Shown here: piece by piece, positions 18,119 to 27,187 of the stretch | Numbering within the stretch: the first letter of the stretch is position 1 | Layout of the letters: each line of letters starts with the position of its first letter | Assembly: GCA_002702895.1 (NCBI GenBank) | Contig: PACX01000014.1 | Coordinates: forward strand, 88,078-142,225 | DNA from: Flavobacteriaceae bacterium | GTDB lineage: Bacteria; Bacteroidota; Bacteroidia; Flavobacteriales; Flavobacteriaceae | DNA: 54,148 bases | Direction: 5' to 3' | Made by a program: the position numbers and the translations under genes | Notes under the pieces: generated by a model | Database searches by the model: none | The model's input: the letters and a program-made list of their open reading frames with translations, nothing else | Told to the model about the DNA's origin: nothing

Positions 18119-18940
18119 ATGAGTAAAGTAGCAATTCAAGGAATTAGAGGTTCATATCACCATCAAGTAGGAATAGATTTTTTTGGAAAAGAAATAGAAT
18201 TATTAGAATTTATGTCTTTTGATGAATTAGTTAGTTCAATAGTTAATAATAAATGTGAAATGGGAGTTATGGCTATTGAAAATTCAATAGCAGGATCAAT
18301 AATTCCTAACTATGCATTAATTGACAATTCTAATTTAAAAATTATTGGAGAACATTATATTAATATCAACCATCAATTAATGGCTTTAAAAGGTACAAAA
18401 ATTAAAGATTTAAATGTAGTAGCTTCTCATCCAATGGCTCTTTTACAATGTAAAGAGTTTTTTAAAAAATATCCTAAAATTACATTAGTTGAAGATAAAG
18501 ACACTGCTGACGTAGCTTTAAGAATTCAAAAAAATAAAATTAAAAATATGGGAGCTATAGCTAGTTTTGAAGCTTCTAAAATTTATGAATTAGAAATTTT
18601 AAGTAAAAACATCCAAACCATAAAGAATAATGAGACAAGGTTTGTAATTATTTCTAAGAATTTATTTGAAGATGATTCTAAATGTAATAAAGCATCTATA
18701 AAATTTGTGCTTAATCATCAAACAGGTAGTTTGTCTTCAGTTTTAGAAATTTTAAAAGATAATAATTTGAATTTAACAAAAATTCAATCTCTTCCTATTG
18801 TAAAAACACCTTGGAAGTATTCTTTTTTTGTTGATACAACTTTTAGTTCCATAGATTATTTAAATAAAGCATTAAAATTAATAGATGAAAAATCAGAATT
18901 TCTTAAAGTCTTAGGAATTTACCAAAATAAAATTAGATGA
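18119..18940 (+). CDS. pheA: Prephenate dehydratase (monofunctional, with ACT domain)
   Basis: 273 residues. It converts prephenate to phenylpyruvate, the last dedicated step before phenylalanine. Catalytic-domain motifs are present: GIRGSYHHQV at 8-17, MAIENSIAGSI at about 51-61, and TRF at 173-175, whose Thr and Phe are catalytic in the family. Residues 193-270 form an ACT domain that normally binds Phe for feedback. Its GAL motif is GSL (203-205) and its ESRP motif is QSLP (223-226), so feedback binding may differ. There is no chorismate mutase fusion here; that domain is on the DAHP synthase three genes downstream. The ATG follows the attenuator closely, and the stop overlaps the next ATG by 4 bases. 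Confidence 0.96.
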   Translation: MSKVAIQGIRGSYHHQVGIDFFGKEIELLEFMSFDELVSSIVNNKCEMGVMAIENSIAGSIIPNYALIDNSNLKIIGEHYININHQLMALKGTKIKDLNVVASHPMALLQCKEFFKKYPKITLVEDKDTADVALRIQKNKIKNMGAIASFEASKIYELEILSKNIQTIKNNETRFVIISKNLFEDDSKCNKASIKFVLNHQTGSLSSVLEILKDNNLNLTKIQSLPIVKTPWKYSFFVDTTFSSIDYLNKALKLIDEKSEFLKVLGIYQNKIR

Positions 18941-20085
18941 TTAAAGGTTCAAACAGATTAGAAACAGTTTCAGAATACTATTTTTCTAAAAAATTAAGAG
19001 AAGTATCTATTTTAAATCAATCAGGAAAGTCTGTCATTAATATGGGAATTGGTAGCCCTGATTTGTTTCCTTCTAAAGATGTAATTAAAGCTTTAAAGAA
19101 AAGTTTAAATCATAAAAATGCTCATAAATACCAGAGTTATCAAGGCATACTGGAATTACGTAATTCTATCTCAAAATTCTATTTTAAATATTTTGGAGTA
19201 AAATCAAATCCAGAAAATGAGGTTTTACCATTAATTGGATCTAAAGAAGGAATTATGCATATTTCTTTAGCATTTTTAAATCCAGGAGATGAGGTATTAA
19301 TACCAAATCCAGGATATCCTACATATTTATCTGTTACTAAATTGGTTGAGGCAAATCCTATTTTTTATGATTTATCAAAAGAAAATAAATGGTTTCCTAA
19401 TTTAGATGATTTAGAAAAGAAAGATTTATCAAAAATTAAAATTATGTGGGTTAATTACCCTCACATGCCTTCTGGTTACTCAGCAAATCTGAAACAATTT
19501 AATGAACTAGTTATTTTTGCAAAAAAACACAATATTTTACTAATAAACGATAATCCCTACAGTTTTATTTTAAATAATGATTTTATAAGTCTTTTATCTG
19601 TAAAAGGATCAAAAGAAAATTGTATGGAATTAAATTCTTTAAGTAAATCTTTTAATCTTTCAGGTTGGAGAATTGGGATGCTGTTAGGGTCTAAAAAAAA
19701 TATTTCTAAAATTTTAAAAGTAAAAAGTAATATGGATTCAGGAATGTTTTATGGAATTCAAAAAGGAGCTATAGAAGCCCTTAATTGTGATATAAACTGG
19801 TTTAAAAAATTAAATAGTATTTATAAAAGAAGAAGAGAACTAATTTGGGAATTAGCATCCATTTTGAATTGCGAATTTGAGCGTGATTCTAAGGGTTTAT
19901 TTGTTTGGGCAAAACTTCCTAAAGGTACAAAAGATTCAAAAAGTTTTACTGATAAGTTATTAATTGAAAAAAGAATATTTATTGCACCAGGTTCAATTTT
20001 TGGTTCAAATGGAGAAGGTTATGTAAGATTTTCTTTGTGTATTGATGAAAATCAAATTATGGAAGCTATTAAAAGATATAAATAA
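18937..20085 (+). CDS. Pyridoxal-phosphate aminotransferase (class I/II), probably aromatic amino acid aminotransferase
   Basis: 382 residues of fold type I aminotransferase. The PLP-binding lysine is K237 in SLSKSFNLSGWRIG, with the phosphate-binding Arg at 245. The pyridine-N partner Asp is in INDNPYS (about 205), and the substrate motif appears as NYPHMPSG instead of the common NYPNNPTG. The position between pheA and tyrA, overlapping pheA by 4 bases and tyrA by 1, suggests it makes Phe and Tyr from phenylpyruvate and 4-hydroxyphenylpyruvate. By family alone it could also act on aspartate or LL-diaminopimelate; the operon is the main argument. Confidence 0.88.
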   Translation: MIKGSNRLETVSEYYFSKKLREVSILNQSGKSVINMGIGSPDLFPSKDVIKALKKSLNHKNAHKYQSYQGILELRNSISKFYFKYFGVKSNPENEVLPLIGSKEGIMHISLAFLNPGDEVLIPNPGYPTYLSVTKLVEANPIFYDLSKENKWFPNLDDLEKKDLSKIKIMWVNYPHMPSGYSANLKQFNELVIFAKKHNILLINDNPYSFILNNDFISLLSVKGSKENCMELNSLSKSFNLSGWRIGMLLGSKKNISKILKVKSNMDSGMFYGIQKGAIEALNCDINWFKKLNSIYKRRRELIWELASILNCEFERDSKGLFVWAKLPKGTKDSKSFTDKLLIEKRIFIAPGSIFGSNGEGYVRFSLCIDENQIMEAIKRYK

Positions 20086-20936
20086 TGAAAATAGGAATAA
20101 TAGGTTTAGGTTTAATGGGCGGATCTTTTGCTTTAGACATAAAATCAGTTTATCCAAAATCTAGGATTTTTGGATCAGATATTTCAAAAATAAATGAAGA
20201 ACGCGCTATTGAATTAGGGTTAATTGATAAAGTTATTGATTTAATTGAGTTTAATCAAATGGATCTAATTCTTGTTTCTATTCCAGTTGATAAATCCATT
20301 TATGTAATACCAAAAATTTTAGATATAATAAATAAAAGAACATTGGTTTTTGATGTTGGTTCTACAAAAGATGCTATTTGTAAGTCAATAAAAAATCATC
20401 CTAGAAGAGGAAATTTTTTAGCTTCTCATCCAATGGCTGGCACTGAGTTTTCAGGCCCTGATGCTGCTGAAAGAGGATTATATTTTAATAAAACAAATAT
20501 AATTTGTGAAGTAGATAAAACTAATTTAGAAATTAGAGATAAAGCATTAGAAATTTTTAGGTCATTAAATATGAAAGTTATATATATGGATGCTAAGCCT
20601 CATGATATCCATGTTGCCTATGTGTCGCATTTATCACATATAAGTTCTTTTATGCTTGGTAAAACAGTTATTGAAAAAGAAAAAAATGAAAAAAATATTT
20701 TTGATTTAGCAGGAAGTGGTTTTGAATCCACTGTAAGGCTAGCAAAGAGTTCACCCCAAACATGGACACCAATTTTTTTACAGAACAAAAAAAATATAGT
20801 TTTGGCGATAGAAGAGTACGTTTTAAATCTAAAAAGTTTAAAAAAAATAATTGAAGAAAACGATGAAGCAAACTTGTCTAATGTTTTAAATAATACAAAT
20901 AGGATAAAAGAAATTTTAGAAAAATATAATACATAA
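20085..20936 (+). CDS. tyrA: Prephenate dehydrogenase
   Basis: 283 residues. The Rossmann motif GLGLMGGS is at 7-14, and D32 of GSDIS at about 31 suggests NAD rather than NADP, by inference. The catalytic His region SHPMAGTEFSGP at about 114 and the helical C-terminal dimer domain (HDIHVAYVSHLSHI at about 173) are intact. It oxidatively decarboxylates prephenate to 4-hydroxyphenylpyruvate on the way to tyrosine. It starts on the last base of the aminotransferase stop. No ACT domain is attached, so Tyr control may rest on the attenuator. Confidence 0.95.
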   Translation: MKIGIIGLGLMGGSFALDIKSVYPKSRIFGSDISKINEERAIELGLIDKVIDLIEFNQMDLILVSIPVDKSIYVIPKILDIINKRTLVFDVGSTKDAICKSIKNHPRRGNFLASHPMAGTEFSGPDAAERGLYFNKTNIICEVDKTNLEIRDKALEIFRSLNMKVIYMDAKPHDIHVAYVSHLSHISSFMLGKTVIEKEKNEKNIFDLAGSGFESTVRLAKSSPQTWTPIFLQNKKNIVLAIEEYVLNLKSLKKIIEENDEANLSNVLNNTNRIKEILEKYNT

Positions 20937-20938
20937 AA

Positions 20939-22021
20939 ATGGAAAATAATAAAGAAATGAAAAACTGGCTAAATGCATTTAACCTAAGTCACCCTTTGGT
21001 TATTGCTGGGCCTTGTAGTGCAGAAACTGAAGATCAAGTTTTAAAAATTGCACATGATTTAAAAAATTCGGATGTTTCAGTTTACAGAGCTGGAATTTGG
21101 AAGCCTAGAACTAGACCTGGAATGTTTGAGGGAGTAGGAGCTATTGGATTAAAGTGGTTAGAAAAAGTTAAAAAAGAAACAGGTCTCTTGACAGCTACTG
21201 AAGTTGCTAATGCAAATCATGTAAAACTAGCTATTGATCATAATATAGATGTTTTATGGATTGGTGCAAGATCTACAGTAAGTCCATTTATAGTTCAAGA
21301 AATTGCAGATGCCCTAAATAGTACAGATAAAATTGTTTTGGTTAAAAATCCTGTAAACCCTGACCTGTCTTTATGGCTTGGGGGGATTGAAAGACTAAAT
21401 TCTGCAAATATCAAAAATCTTGGGGTTATCCACAGAGGATTTTCAACTTATGAACAAACTAAATACAGAAATAATCCTGAATGGCAATTACCTATTGAAT
21501 TACAGAATAAATTTCCTGATCTTCCATTGATTTGTGATCCATCTCATATTTCAGGCAGAAGAGATATATTACAAGATATTTCTCAAACTGCCCTTGATTT
21601 AAATTTTGATGGATTGATGATAGAGACTCATATCAATCCTGATAAAGCTTGGAGTGATGCAGCTCAACAAATTAAACCTGAGGTTCTTATTAAAATGATG
21701 AATAATTTAAAAATGAGAAAAATTACGAATGAAGAAGTAGATTTTAAAAATAGTTTAAATACTTTAAGAACTCAAATAGATGTTATTGATCAAGGCTTAT
21801 TGGATACACTTGGCAAAAGAATGAAAGTCGCAATTGAAATAGGTAATTTAAAAAAGAAAAAAAATGTTGCAGTATTGCAAACTAAAAGATGGAATGAAAT
21901 TTTAGGTAAAATGATTTTAGAGGGCGAAGAAAAGGGCCTTAGTGAAGAATTTATTTTAAGGATGTTTAAAGCTATTCACCAAGAATCAATTAATCACCAA
22001 AAAAAGGTTATAAATAGCTGA
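20939..22021 (+). CDS. Bifunctional DAHP synthase / chorismate mutase (type II, AroQ)
   Basis: 360 residues. Residues up to about 260 are a KDSA-like DAHP synthase: AGPCSAETEDQ at 23-33, YRAGIWKPRTRPGMFEG at about 50, KNPVNPD and CDPSHISGRRD. It joins phosphoenolpyruvate and erythrose 4-phosphate, the first step of the shikimate pathway. The last about 90 residues are an all-helical AroQ chorismate mutase (LRTQIDVIDQGLLDTLGKRM, then EIGNLKKKK). The fusion puts the first pathway step and the chorismate branch to Phe/Tyr in one chain, common in Bacteroidota, where prephenate or chorismate may regulate it. It begins 2 bases after tyrA. Confidence 0.95.
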   Translation: MENNKEMKNWLNAFNLSHPLVIAGPCSAETEDQVLKIAHDLKNSDVSVYRAGIWKPRTRPGMFEGVGAIGLKWLEKVKKETGLLTATEVANANHVKLAIDHNIDVLWIGARSTVSPFIVQEIADALNSTDKIVLVKNPVNPDLSLWLGGIERLNSANIKNLGVIHRGFSTYEQTKYRNNPEWQLPIELQNKFPDLPLICDPSHISGRRDILQDISQTALDLNFDGLMIETHINPDKAWSDAAQQIKPEVLIKMMNNLKMRKITNEEVDFKNSLNTLRTQIDVIDQGLLDTLGKRMKVAIEIGNLKKKKNVAVLQTKRWNEILGKMILEGEEKGLSEEFILRMFKAIHQESINHQKKVINS

Positions 22022-22024
22022 TGT

Positions 22025-22963
22025 ATGAGAGGAATAGTTTATAAATCTACTGGAAATTTGTATTTAGTTCACACTGATTCAAATGAGATTTATAAATGTA
22101 ATATTAAAGGAAAGTTTAGATCCTTAGGAATTAAAAGTACAAACCCTGTTGCAGTTGGAGATCAAGTTAATTTTCAAATTATAAGTAAGGAAGATTTTAC
22201 TGGAGTTATAAGTAAGATTGAAAATAGAAAGAATTATATTATTAGAAAATCAGTTAAACTTTCTAAATACTCTCATATAATTGCTTCCAATATTGATTGT
22301 TGTTTTTTATTTGTCACCCCTAGCAATCCACTAACATCGCCAATATTTATTGATAGAATTCTAGTTGCTACTAAATCTTTTGGAATTGAAACTGTTATTT
22401 TATTTAATAAAATAGATATATATTCAAAAAAAGATGTTAAATACATAAATAATTTAAAAAAGATATATTCTAAGATTGGATATTTATGTTTAGATATTTC
22501 AGTAATAAAAGAAATAAATATTGATAAAATAATTGAAATAATGAAAAATAAAATCTCAATTTTTACAGGTCATAGTGGAGTAGGAAAATCAAGTTTACTT
22601 AACTTATTAGATCACAGTTTAAACATTAAAACTGCAGAGGTTTCTGAACAAAATGAACAAGGTAGACACACTACAACTTATGCAGAAATGTATGATCTAA
22701 ATTTTGGTGCTAGAATTATAGATAGTCCCGGTATAAAGGGTTTTGGGCTAATTGATATTGAAAAAAATGAGTTGGGAGGATATTTTTCGGAATTTAGATT
22801 ATTACAAGATGATTGTAAATTTAATAATTGTCTTCATGAAAATGAACCAAAATGTGCTGTTAAGCAAGCAGTGAATAACGGTATAATTTCAAAATCAAGG
22901 TATAAAAGCTATTTAAGTTTATTGGTTGATGAGGACAAAAGTTTTAGAATAGACAATAAATAA
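22025..22963 (+). CDS. rsgA: Small ribosomal subunit biogenesis GTPase RsgA
   Basis: 312 residues with the circularly permuted GTPase order: N-terminal OB fold, then G4 NKID at 128-131, then G1 GHSGVGKS at 182-189, then the G2/G3 region QGRHTTT and DSPG at 233-236. The C-terminal zinc knuckle has C264, C269, H271 and C277. RsgA matures the 30S subunit late in assembly. It starts 3 bases after the DAHP synthase stop, inside the aromatic operon, so its transcription probably depends on the pheA attenuator unless an internal promoter exists. Confidence 0.97.
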   Translation: MRGIVYKSTGNLYLVHTDSNEIYKCNIKGKFRSLGIKSTNPVAVGDQVNFQIISKEDFTGVISKIENRKNYIIRKSVKLSKYSHIIASNIDCCFLFVTPSNPLTSPIFIDRILVATKSFGIETVILFNKIDIYSKKDVKYINNLKKIYSKIGYLCLDISVIKEINIDKIIEIMKNKISIFTGHSGVGKSSLLNLLDHSLNIKTAEVSEQNEQGRHTTTYAEMYDLNFGARIIDSPGIKGFGLIDIEKNELGGYFSEFRLLQDDCKFNNCLHENEPKCAVKQAVNNGIISKSRYKSYLSLLVDEDKSFRIDNK

Positions 22964-22964
22964 A

Positions 22965-23417
22965 ATGAGAGTAATTATTCAAAGAGTTAAAAAAGCTAGT
23001 GTTAAAGTGGAGAATTCTATTGTATCTTCTATTAAAAAAGGAATAGTAGTTTTAGTAGGGATTGAAAATGATGATGACATAATCGATATAGAATGGTTGA
23101 CTAGCAAAATTTCATTATTGAGAATTTTTAATGATAATAATAACTTAATGAACAAATCAATTATTGATATTGATGGAGATGCTATTATCATAAGTCAATT
23201 TACTTTACACGCTTTAATAAAAAAAGGAAATAGGCCCTCATATATTAAAGCTGCTAAATCAGAATATGCTAAAAAAATATACAATAAATTTTTAACTTCA
23301 TTTGAGAAGAAAATTAATAAAAAACCTGGATCAGGAATTTTTGGAGCAGAGATGCTTGTAAAAATCGAAAATGACGGTCCGGTAACAATTTTTATGGATT
23401 CAAAGAATAAAGAATAA
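22965..23417 (+). CDS. dtd: D-aminoacyl-tRNA deacylase
   Basis: 150 residues, the standard Dtd length (about 145). The two active-site motifs are present: SQFTL at 77-81 and GPVT at 138-141. It hydrolyses D-Tyr and other D-amino acids (and Gly-tRNA-Ala) from tRNA. It starts 1 base after rsgA. Its place in an operon controlled through Phe/Tyr codons is notable because D-Tyr-tRNA is its classic substrate; that link is inference. Confidence 0.96.
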   Translation: MRVIIQRVKKASVKVENSIVSSIKKGIVVLVGIENDDDIIDIEWLTSKISLLRIFNDNNNLMNKSIIDIDGDAIIISQFTLHALIKKGNRPSYIKAAKSEYAKKIYNKFLTSFEKKINKKPGSGIFGAEMLVKIENDGPVTIFMDSKNKE

Positions 23418-23422
23418 TAGTT

Positions 23423-23749
23423 ATGGAATTAAAAAAAATACAAAAAAAAGTTGATGTTTGGATAAAAGAACATGGAGTTCGTTATTTTAATCCTCTTACT
23501 AATATGGCTCAACTTTCTGAAGAAGTTGGAGAAGTAGCAAGAATTATTTCTAGAAGATATGGAGAGCAATCAGAAAAAGAGTCAGATCAAAACAAAGATT
23601 TGGCTGAAGAATTATCAGATGTTTTATTTGTTGTTTTATGTTTAGCTAATCAAACAGGTTGTGATTTAGATAAAGCCTTTAATGAGAAATTAAAATTTAA
23701 AACAAAAAGAGATCATAAAAGACATCAAAACAACTTAAAATTAAAATAA
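23423..23749 (+). CDS. MazG-like nucleotide pyrophosphohydrolase
   Basis: 108 residues. It has the all-alpha NTP pyrophosphatase pattern with a metal-binding EExxE motif in LSEEVGEVARII (about 29-40), and a second acidic helix LAEELSDVLFVVLCLA (about 60-75). It is the short single-domain type, probably a dimer or tetramer that splits a house-cleaning substrate such as a noncanonical NTP to NMP and pyrophosphate. Substrate unknown. It starts 5 bases after dtd and 4 bases before aroA. Confidence 0.88.
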   Translation: MELKKIQKKVDVWIKEHGVRYFNPLTNMAQLSEEVGEVARIISRRYGEQSEKESDQNKDLAEELSDVLFVVLCLANQTGCDLDKAFNEKLKFKTKRDHKRHQNNLKLK

Positions 23750-23753
23750 TTAC

Positions 23754-24989
23754 GTGGCTTTATTAGTTGAACATACAAATGACGAAATTAAAACTTCTTT
23801 AAAAATCTCTGGTTCAAAAAGCGAGTCTAATAGATTACTTATTTTAAAATATCTTTTCAAAAATATTCAAATTAAAAACTTATCAGATTCTGATGACACC
23901 AATATTTTAAAAAAGATTTTAAAAGAAAGACCAGAGAAGATAAATGTTCATCACGCTGGGACTGCAATGCGTTTTTTAACTGCTTTTTTTTCAATTCAAG
24001 AAGACAAATATCATGAAATTTCAGGCTCAGAAAGGATGCAGAATAGACCTATAAAACTATTGGTTGATGCTCTTAATTATCTTGGAGCAGATATTAGATA
24101 TCTTAATAAGGTTGGATTTCCTCCTGTTAAAATAATTGGAAAAAAGATAAATAAGTTAAGTGTTTCTTTAGAATCAAATATTAGTAGTCAATATTTATCT
24201 GCATTACTTTTAATAGCACCATCATTAGAAAATGGTTTGCATGTTAATTTAAAAGGTAAAATTATTTCAAAACCTTATATAAAAATGACTTTAGCTTTGT
24301 TAGAAAAAATTGGAGTAAAGACTTTCTTCAATAATAATAAGATTATTGTAAGTCCGATTCAGAGTTTAAAATCTATTGTTTACAATGTAGAATCTGATTG
24401 GAGCTCTTTATCTTATTTTTATAGTATAGTTGCATTATCAAAAAATTCAACTTTGAGAATTGGAAATTATTATTCTAATTCTATCCAAGGTGATATAAAT
24501 TTAATTAAGATTTATAATAATTTAGGGGTTATTAGCTCTTTTGAAAATAATATTTTATGCTTAAAAAAGGATCAAAATTATAAACTTCCAAAAAAAATTA
24601 TTTTAGATTTAAATGATAATCCAGATTTAGCTCAAACAATAGCTGTTTCTTGTTTTGGATTAGGTTTATCTTGTGATTTATATGGATTAAAAACACTTAA
24701 AATAAAAGAAACCGATAGATTATTAGCATTAGAAAAAGAGTTAGTTAAGTTAGGTGGTAATATTTTAATAACTAACGAAAGTCTACATTTAAAAAAATCA
24801 AAAGAATTTAAAAGTAATATTAGTATAAATACATTTGATGATCATAGGATGGCAATGGCATTTGCTCCACTAGGAATTATAAAACCTATCATAATCAATA
24901 ATCCAGAAGTAGTATCTAAGTCTTTTCCTAATTTTTGGAAGGCTTTGAAAAAATTAAATTTTAAAATATCAGAGTACAATAGTAATTAA
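23754..24989 (+). CDS. aroA: 3-phosphoshikimate 1-carboxyvinyltransferase (EPSP synthase)
   Basis: 411 residues from a GTG start at 23754, 4 bases after the preceding stop; no nearer ATG fits. It carries SGSKSESNRLLIL at about 20 (shikimate-3-phosphate binding), the HAGTAMRFLTAFF loop at about 66, KETDRLLALEKEL and the DDHRMAMAFAPLG motif near the C-terminus. It makes EPSP from shikimate 3-phosphate and PEP, two steps before chorismate. It closes the aromatic operon. It is slightly shorter than the E. coli enzyme (427). The GTAMRF loop differs from the plant-like GNAGTAMRP and, as inference only, may change inhibitor sensitivity. Confidence 0.95.
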   Translation: MALLVEHTNDEIKTSLKISGSKSESNRLLILKYLFKNIQIKNLSDSDDTNILKKILKERPEKINVHHAGTAMRFLTAFFSIQEDKYHEISGSERMQNRPIKLLVDALNYLGADIRYLNKVGFPPVKIIGKKINKLSVSLESNISSQYLSALLLIAPSLENGLHVNLKGKIISKPYIKMTLALLEKIGVKTFFNNNKIIVSPIQSLKSIVYNVESDWSSLSYFYSIVALSKNSTLRIGNYYSNSIQGDINLIKIYNNLGVISSFENNILCLKKDQNYKLPKKIILDLNDNPDLAQTIAVSCFGLGLSCDLYGLKTLKIKETDRLLALEKELVKLGGNILITNESLHLKKSKEFKSNISINTFDDHRMAMAFAPLGIIKPIIINNPEVVSKSFPNFWKALKKLNFKISEYNSN

Positions 24990-25025
24990 GTTCAAATAAA
25001 CTTGACATTGCTACTTTCATAAATG

Positions 25026-25033
25026 TATATTTG
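25026..25033 (+). promoter_or_regulatory. -7 promoter box of queA
   Basis: TATATTTG matches TAnnTTTG exactly and ends 20 bases before the queA ATG. TTGACA at 25002-25007 lies 18 bases upstream and may act as the -33 element. It marks the start of a new transcription unit after aroA. Confidence 0.5.
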
Positions 25034-25053
25034 CAAATTCAAATTTTAAGAAT

Positions 25054-26103
25054 ATGAAATTATCCAATTTTAGTTTTGATTTACCATCAGAATTATTATC
25101 AGAATATCCCTCAGATCACAGAGATGAATCTAGATTGATGGTGCTTGACAGAAAAAAAGAAACAATTGAACACAAGTCATTCAAAGATATTGTCAATTAT
25201 TTTCATGAGGGAGATGCATTTGTATTAAATAATACTAAAGTTTTTCCTGCTAGATTAATGGGAAACAAGGAAAAAACAGGCGCAAGAATTGAAGTTTTTC
25301 TATTAAGAGAATTAAGCGATGAACAAAGGCTTTGGGATGTTTTAGTTGACCCAGCTAGAAAAATTCGAATTGGAAATAAACTTTATTTTGGCGATGATGA
25401 CAATTTGGTTGCAGAAGTTATTGATAATACAACATCAAGAGGAAGAACATTGAGATTTTTATTTGATGGATCCTATGAAGAGTTCCGTCAAACGCTGTTT
25501 GATTTGGGTCAAACTCCTTTACCTAAATATATTAAAAGAGATGAAGAGAGTTTTGATAAAGATAGATATCAAACTATTTATGCCAAACATGAAGGTGCTG
25601 TTGCTGCGCCTACAGCAGGAATGCATTTTTCAAAACATCTTTTAAAAAGATTGGAGATTAAGGGTGTTAATATGGCTGAAATAACATTACACATTGGTCT
25701 TGGAACATTTAATCCTGTGGAGGTTGAAGATCTTTCTAAACATAAAATGGATTCTGAAGAACTTTTTATAGATCAAAAAGCTTGTGATATTGTAAATAAT
25801 GCAAAGAAAAATAAGAATAGAATTTGTGCTGTTGGTACTACCTCCATGAGAGCATTAGAATCCTCTGTTTCATCATTTAAAACTTTAAATCCATACACAG
25901 GTTGGACTCATAAATTTATTTTTCCTCCATTTGATTTTAATTTGGCTGATTCAATGATAACAAATTTTCATACTCCAAAATCTACTTTATTAATGATGGC
26001 TTCAGCTTTTGGTGGTTATGATTTTATAAAGAATGCATATGAAGTCGCTGTTAAGGAAAAATACAATTTTTATTCTTATGGGGATGCAATGTTAATTCTT
26101 TAG
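25054..26103 (+). CDS. queA: tRNA preQ1(34) S-adenosylmethionine ribosyltransferase-isomerase
   Basis: 349 residues, full length for QueA. Features include the N-terminal [24 protein letters not shown]-type motif ([14 protein letters not shown]), TPLPKYIKR and the AAPTAGMHF signature, then [21 protein letters not shown]. It moves the ribose of SAM to preQ1 in tRNA anticodons, making epoxyqueuosine. Its own promoter lies directly upstream, and rlmN follows after 10 bases, so two RNA-modifying enzymes share a unit. Confidence 0.97.
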   Translation: MKLSNFSFDLPSELLSEYPSDHRDESRLMVLDRKKETIEHKSFKDIVNYFHEGDAFVLNNTKVFPARLMGNKEKTGARIEVFLLRELSDEQRLWDVLVDPARKIRIGNKLYFGDDDNLVAEVIDNTTSRGRTLRFLFDGSYEEFRQTLFDLGQTPLPKYIKRDEESFDKDRYQTIYAKHEGAVAAPTAGMHFSKHLLKRLEIKGVNMAEITLHIGLGTFNPVEVEDLSKHKMDSEELFIDQKACDIVNNAKKNKNRICAVGTTSMRALESSVSSFKTLNPYTGWTHKFIFPPFDFNLADSMITNFHTPKSTLLMMASAFGGYDFIKNAYEVAVKEKYNFYSYGDAMLIL

Positions 26104-26113
26104 AAAAACTTAT

Positions 26114-27151
26114 ATGAAAAAAGACGTACGTTCTTTAAGTCTTAAAGATTTATGTTCTTTTTTTGAATCCAATAATTATCCATCATATATTGGTAAACAA
26201 GTTCACCACTGGCTCTGGAAAAAATCATCCTTTTCATTTGATGAAATGACAAATATATCTCTTGAATTAAGAGATTTTTTAAAAAACAAGTTTGTAATCA
26301 ACCATATTAAAATTGATAAAATTCAAAAAAGTAATGACGGAACCATTAAGAATGCCGTTAAATTATTTGATAATCTTTTAGTTGAATCAGTATTAATTCC
26401 AACAGAGAAAAGAACTACTGCTTGTATTTCTAGTCAGGTAGGTTGTAGTTTAGATTGTGATTTTTGTGCTACTTCTAAATTAAAAAGAATAAGGAATCTT
26501 AACCCAGATGAAATTTTTGATCAGGTCTCTACTATTAATCTTCAGAGTAAACTGTATTTTAACCGTCCAATTTCAAATATTGTATTTATGGGTATGGGAG
26601 AACCTTTATTAAATTATAATAATTTAATATTAGGAATTGAAAAAATTACGAGTAAGGAAGGTTTAGGAATTTCACCAAAAAGAATAACTGTATCAACTTC
26701 TGGAATTTCTAAGTTAATAGTTAGAATGGCTGATGAAAATGTTAAATTCAATCTAGCAATTTCTTTGCATTCTGCTATAGAGAAAACACGAAATAAAATA
26801 ATGCCATTTTCTATAAAATTTCCTTTAAATGAATTAAAAGAGGCTGTAAAATATTGGTATAACAAAACAAGAAAAAAAGTTACTTATGAATATATAGTGT
26901 GGAATGGAATAAATGATAATCTAAAACATATTAAAGCATTAATTGAATTTTGTAAAGCTTCTCCATCAAAAGTTAATCTTATCCAGTATAATAATACTGA
27001 AAATCCTTTTTTTTCTTCAGCAAGTGAAAAAAAGATTCAAGAATATATCTTTGAATTAGAAGAAAATAAAATACCAGTAACTATTAGAAAATCAAGAGGA
27101 AAAGATATTGATGCGGCATGTGGACAACTTGCAAATAGAGAAATAAACTAA
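26114..27151 (+). CDS. rlmN: Dual-specificity 23S rRNA A2503 / tRNA A37 C2-methyltransferase
   Basis: 345 residues. The radical-SAM cluster cysteines are C111, C115 and C118 in GCSLDCDFCATSK. The SAM-binding MGMGEPLLN lies at about 159, and the catalytic C-terminal cysteine at C336 in DAACGQL forms the covalent methyl-transfer adduct. It methylates A2503 of 23S rRNA and A37 of some tRNAs. It belongs to RlmN rather than Cfr by context and motif set. Confidence 0.96.
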   Translation: MKKDVRSLSLKDLCSFFESNNYPSYIGKQVHHWLWKKSSFSFDEMTNISLELRDFLKNKFVINHIKIDKIQKSNDGTIKNAVKLFDNLLVESVLIPTEKRTTACISSQVGCSLDCDFCATSKLKRIRNLNPDEIFDQVSTINLQSKLYFNRPISNIVFMGMGEPLLNYNNLILGIEKITSKEGLGISPKRITVSTSGISKLIVRMADENVKFNLAISLHSAIEKTRNKIMPFSIKFPLNELKEAVKYWYNKTRKKVTYEYIVWNGINDNLKHIKALIEFCKASPSKVNLIQYNNTENPFFSSASEKKIQEYIFELEENKIPVTIRKSRGKDIDAACGQLANREIN

Positions 27152-27187
27152 CATAATCAAGTTTATTTTGAATTGTATATTTATTGT

